This document shows, in pieces, positions 6,048 through 7,756 of a DNA stretch of 7,756 nucleotides (within the stretch, counting starts at the first letter, position 1; the number at the start of each line of letters is the position of its first letter). Position numbers and translations under genes: made by a program. Below the pieces are notes generated by a model. It was not told the DNA's origin. It saw only the letters and a program-made list of their open reading frames with translations, and did no database searches. This stretch comes from JBCBAP01 sp038532435. Its GTDB lineage: Bacteria; Pseudomonadota; Alphaproteobacteria; Rhodobacterales; Rhodobacteraceae. Location: contig JBCBAP010000108.1 of NCBI GenBank assembly GCA_038532435.1, positions 1-7,756 of the forward strand, written 5' to 3'.

Positions 6048-6560
6048 ATGCCTAGACGACCCAAGGTCCTGCCCCTGGTCCTTGCCCTGACGTGCCTCGC
6101 CCCCCTTCCCGCCGCCGCCGATCCGATCGCCGAGGGAAGCTCCGGGGACATGACGGTCCGCGCCTTCCTTGCCACCGGCGGCCGGGTGGCTGCGGGATCG
6201 GAGGAGGGGCGCGGCGCGCTTCAGTTCGATGTGACCCGCACCATGAAACCCGGGGAGCCCGTGCGGCTCCTGCTGATGGCGTCCGGCATGGCCGTGGAGG
6301 ATCAGCGGATCGAGGCGCTCTGCGACATCACCATGATCACCCCGGACGGCAAGCTGGTAGACCGCCTGCGGGAGATCGACTGCGGGGTCGCGCAAGTGGA
6401 ATCCGCCGAGGCAGGGGTCTACTTCCTCAACGCCAACATCACCGTGGTGGCGGAGGAGGGCGACCAGCCCGGAACCATGATCTTCGACATCGGCGTGCGG
6501 GACACGCGCACGGACCTCTACGTGCCGGTGAGCCTGCTCGCCGAAATCGTGGCGGAGTAG
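6048..6560 (+). CDS. Secreted (periplasmic) protein of unknown function
   Basis: I do not recognise this 170-residue protein. It opens with a Sec signal peptide: a basic start MPRRPK, a hydrophobic core at 7-21 and a likely cleavage after AAA (22-24), leaving about 146 mature residues outside the cytoplasm. The mature part is mostly beta-like, with alternating hydrophobic stretches such as PVRLLLMASG and TMIFDIGV, and two cysteines (92 and 112) that could form a disulfide. No membrane span follows the signal. The ATG at 6048 has GGAGA seven bases upstream; the in-frame ATG at 6021 has no such site and would put MGKYKRRR before the signal. It lies between the ATPase and permease genes of an importer, so an accessory part for that importer is possible. 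It is too small to be a usual solute-binding protein. Confidence 0.78.
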   Translation: MPRRPKVLPLVLALTCLAPLPAAADPIAEGSSGDMTVRAFLATGGRVAAGSEEGRGALQFDVTRTMKPGEPVRLLLMASGMAVEDQRIEALCDITMITPDGKLVDRLREIDCGVAQVESAEAGVYFLNANITVVAEEGDQPGTMIFDIGVRDTRTDLYVPVSLLAEIVAE

Positions 6561-6569
6561 CGCGCAGCA

Positions 6570-6779
6570 ATGGTCGGAGCCTCCGGAGACATCACGCTCA
6601 GCGGCCCGGCAAGCCCCGACGGCTCCGTGACATGGGCGCTGACGGTCGCGGCGGACCCGCTGCCCCATGCTGTGGTGGAATGGGACGGACCCTGGGGTGG
6701 GCTCGCGGTCGCCTATGCCCAGCTCGGGTTTGTTCCCGCGGTGATGTGGATGGCCCGGGTGGCCGGGGAGGATCGGTGA
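6570..6779 (+). CDS. Small protein of 69 residues, unrecognised
   Basis: The ORF is short, but its third codon positions are mostly G or C, like the surrounding genes, which supports real coding. The protein is rich in Gly, Ala, Val and Trp, with five tryptophans (EWDGPWGG among them) and a hydrophobic C-terminal half (about 42-63) that could be one membrane segment. No signal peptide is apparent. It starts 9 bases after the stop of the secreted-protein gene and in the same frame, so only one TAG (6558-6560) separates the two. The nearest Shine-Dalgarno-like GGAG (6553-6556) is 13 bases from the ATG, farther than usual, so translation may depend on coupling. It may be a separate small subunit or a detached C-terminal piece of the upstream protein. 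I cannot assign a function. Confidence 0.5.
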   Translation: MVGASGDITLSGPASPDGSVTWALTVAADPLPHAVVEWDGPWGGLAVAYAQLGFVPAVMWMARVAGEDR

Positions 6780-6802
6780 GATCACGGACCGCCGAGAAGG
6801 CT

Positions 6803-6827
6803 GCCGTCCCGGTGCGGAGGGCACGGC
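6803..6827 (+). other. Hairpin overlapping the permease ribosome binding site
   Basis: GCCGTCCC (6803-6810) can pair with GGG-C-ACGGC (6819-6827) as an 8-bp stem with one bulged C (6822) and an 8-base loop. The 3' arm covers the last two bases of the GGAGG (6816-6820) that lies eight bases before the permease ATG. It could damp translation initiation, but chance hairpins are common in DNA this GC-rich. Confidence 0.3.
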
Positions 6828-6828
6828 C

Positions 6829-7752
6829 ATGATCCGCAGGCTCCTTCTGCCGGTGCTCAGCGTCGTCGCGGGCATCTTTCTACTCTGGTACGCCTTCGTG
6901 CCGGTCATGAACATGCCCTGGGCCGTGGGGCAGGCGGCGCGTGCGGGCCTTGAGGTCAGCGTGCCAGAAGGGCAGCCCGCCCGGGACGTCTCCGGCCTTG
7001 TCCTCACACTGCGTAATCCCGCGCTGATCCCGGAAACCTACGGTCAGGAGCGTCCCGTCCTGCCCGCGCCCCATCAGGTCTTTGCGGAGCTCTGGGACAC
7101 CACGGTGGAAAAGCGGCTGACCTCGAAACGCTCGCTCATCTATCACGGCACGGTGACGCTGTCCGTCACGCTGGCGGGCTTTGCGTTCGGCGCGGTGCTG
7201 GGCACACTTCTTGCCATCGGGATCGTCTACAACCGGGCCATGGACCGCTCCGTCATGCCCTGGGTGATCGCAAGCCAGGCGATCCCTATCCTCGCCATCG
7301 CCCCCATGATCATCGTCGTCATGGCCTCCGTAGGGCTCAAGGGCTTCGTGCCCAAAGCGATCATCGCCACCTATCTGAGCTTCTTCCCGGTGGTCGTGGG
7401 CATGGTCAAGGGCCTGCGCAGCCCGTCCCCGATCCAGCGCGACCAGATGCGCACGTGGAACGCCTCCGCCGCTCAGGAATTCTGTCGCCTGCGCCTGCCC
7501 TCATCGGTCCCCTACCTGTTCACGTCGCTCAAGGTCGCCGTGGCCGCGAGCCTCGTGGGCACCATCGTGGGCGAGCTTCCCACCGGTGCCTCCGCCGGTC
7601 TGGGCGCGCGGCTCCTGACCGGCAGCTACTACGGTCAGACCATCCAGATCTGGTCCGCGCTGATGGCCGCCGCCGTGCTCGCGGCCCTTCTCGTCGCAAG
7701 CGTCGGGCTCGTCTCACGCCTCGTCGAACGGCAGATGGGCTTCGCCCGATGA
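6829..7752 (+). CDS. ABC importer permease, NitT/TauT (SsuC/TauC-like) family
   Basis: This 307-residue inner-membrane protein forms the channel of the importer whose ATPase is encoded upstream. Predicted spans are at about 5-25, 108-133, 143-167, 172-194, 229-249 and 273-297. The cytoplasmic coupling loop that docks on the ATPase is seen at about 197-235. It reads LRSPSPIQRDQMRTWNASAAQEF then LRLPSSVPYLFTSLK, a diverged EAA motif with the family's conserved LP..PYLF ending. It is longer than usual TauC/SsuC proteins (about 260-280) because some 80 residues, probably periplasmic, separate the first and second spans (PAPHQVFAELW, 79-89, is the family-typical pre-span element). GGAGG lies eight bases before the ATG. 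Its stop overlaps an ATG (ATGA) that probably begins the next gene. Confidence 0.93.
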   Translation: MIRRLLLPVLSVVAGIFLLWYAFVPVMNMPWAVGQAARAGLEVSVPEGQPARDVSGLVLTLRNPALIPETYGQERPVLPAPHQVFAELWDTTVEKRLTSKRSLIYHGTVTLSVTLAGFAFGAVLGTLLAIGIVYNRAMDRSVMPWVIASQAIPILAIAPMIIVVMASVGLKGFVPKAIIATYLSFFPVVVGMVKGLRSPSPIQRDQMRTWNASAAQEFCRLRLPSSVPYLFTSLKVAVAASLVGTIVGELPTGASAGLGARLLTGSYYGQTIQIWSALMAAAVLAALLVASVGLVSRLVERQMGFAR

Positions 7753-7756
7753 CCCG
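7749..7756 (+). CDS. Start of the next gene, probably a second permease (partial)
   Basis: ATGACCCG overlaps the permease TGA in the ATGA arrangement used elsewhere in this window. Only two full codons are visible. Many NitT/TauT importers in this group encode two permeases in tandem, so a second permease is the likeliest product, but nothing in the sequence itself shows it. Confidence 0.35.

Noticed and set aside
6092..6832. ORF of 246 codons on the + strand overlapping the secreted-protein gene
   Set aside because: It is the +2 frame of 6048-6779 and gives an Arg/Gly-rich product, while the other frame has a clean signal peptide and a proper ribosome site.
5649..7007. Long ORF of 452 codons on the - strand
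   Set aside because: It crosses the ATPase, two small genes and part of the permease in antisense and gives low-complexity Arg/Gly/His sequence.

Overview
The window looks like a chromosomal segment of a GC-rich alphaproteobacterium, most likely of the Rhodobacteraceae (Roseobacter group). The reasons are strong G/C preference at third codon positions, tightly packed co-directional genes with ATGA/GTGA overlaps, familiar protein sequences, and a short intergenic repeat (TCCAAATATCCC[C/T]GCCGGAGGC) of a type I remember from that family. All credible genes are on the + strand.

Region 1 (1-4697) is a reductive pyrimidine (uracil/thymine) catabolism cluster. In order it holds the C-terminal part of a class III omega-amino acid/beta-alanine:pyruvate aminotransferase, a small cupin, an M20-type amidohydrolase (beta-ureidopropionase/N-carbamoyl amino acid hydrolase), a GH114-like lipoprotein, and dihydropyrimidinase (hydA). 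Three of the enzymes form a chain: dihydropyrimidinase opens the dihydropyrimidine ring, the M20 enzyme removes the carbamoyl group as CO2 and NH3, and the aminotransferase converts beta-alanine (or beta-aminoisobutyrate) to a semialdehyde. The first enzyme, dihydropyrimidine dehydrogenase, is not in the window. The cupin and the GH114-like lipoprotein have no assigned step.

Region 2 (4708-5187) is a small multi-pass membrane protein gene of visibly less GC-rich codon use. It sits between hydA and the transporter genes and I do not recognise it.

Region 3 (5184-7756) is part of a NitT/TauT-type ABC importer: the ATPase, two small genes (a secreted protein and a 69-residue protein, both unrecognised), a permease, and the first bases of what is probably a second permease. 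By position it is a candidate importer for pyrimidines or their breakdown products. A 96-base gap with an inverted repeat and a possible promoter separates the ATPase from the secreted-protein gene.

The most unusual structure is a repeated element of about 45 bp (542-588 and 3167-3211), located in the only two gaps over 100 bp of the catabolic cluster. Each copy lies inside a short ORF that overlaps the upstream stop and the downstream start by the ATGA/GTGA type. No RNA genes, CRISPR arrays, transposons or strong terminators were seen. No gene-free stretch exceeds 300 bases.
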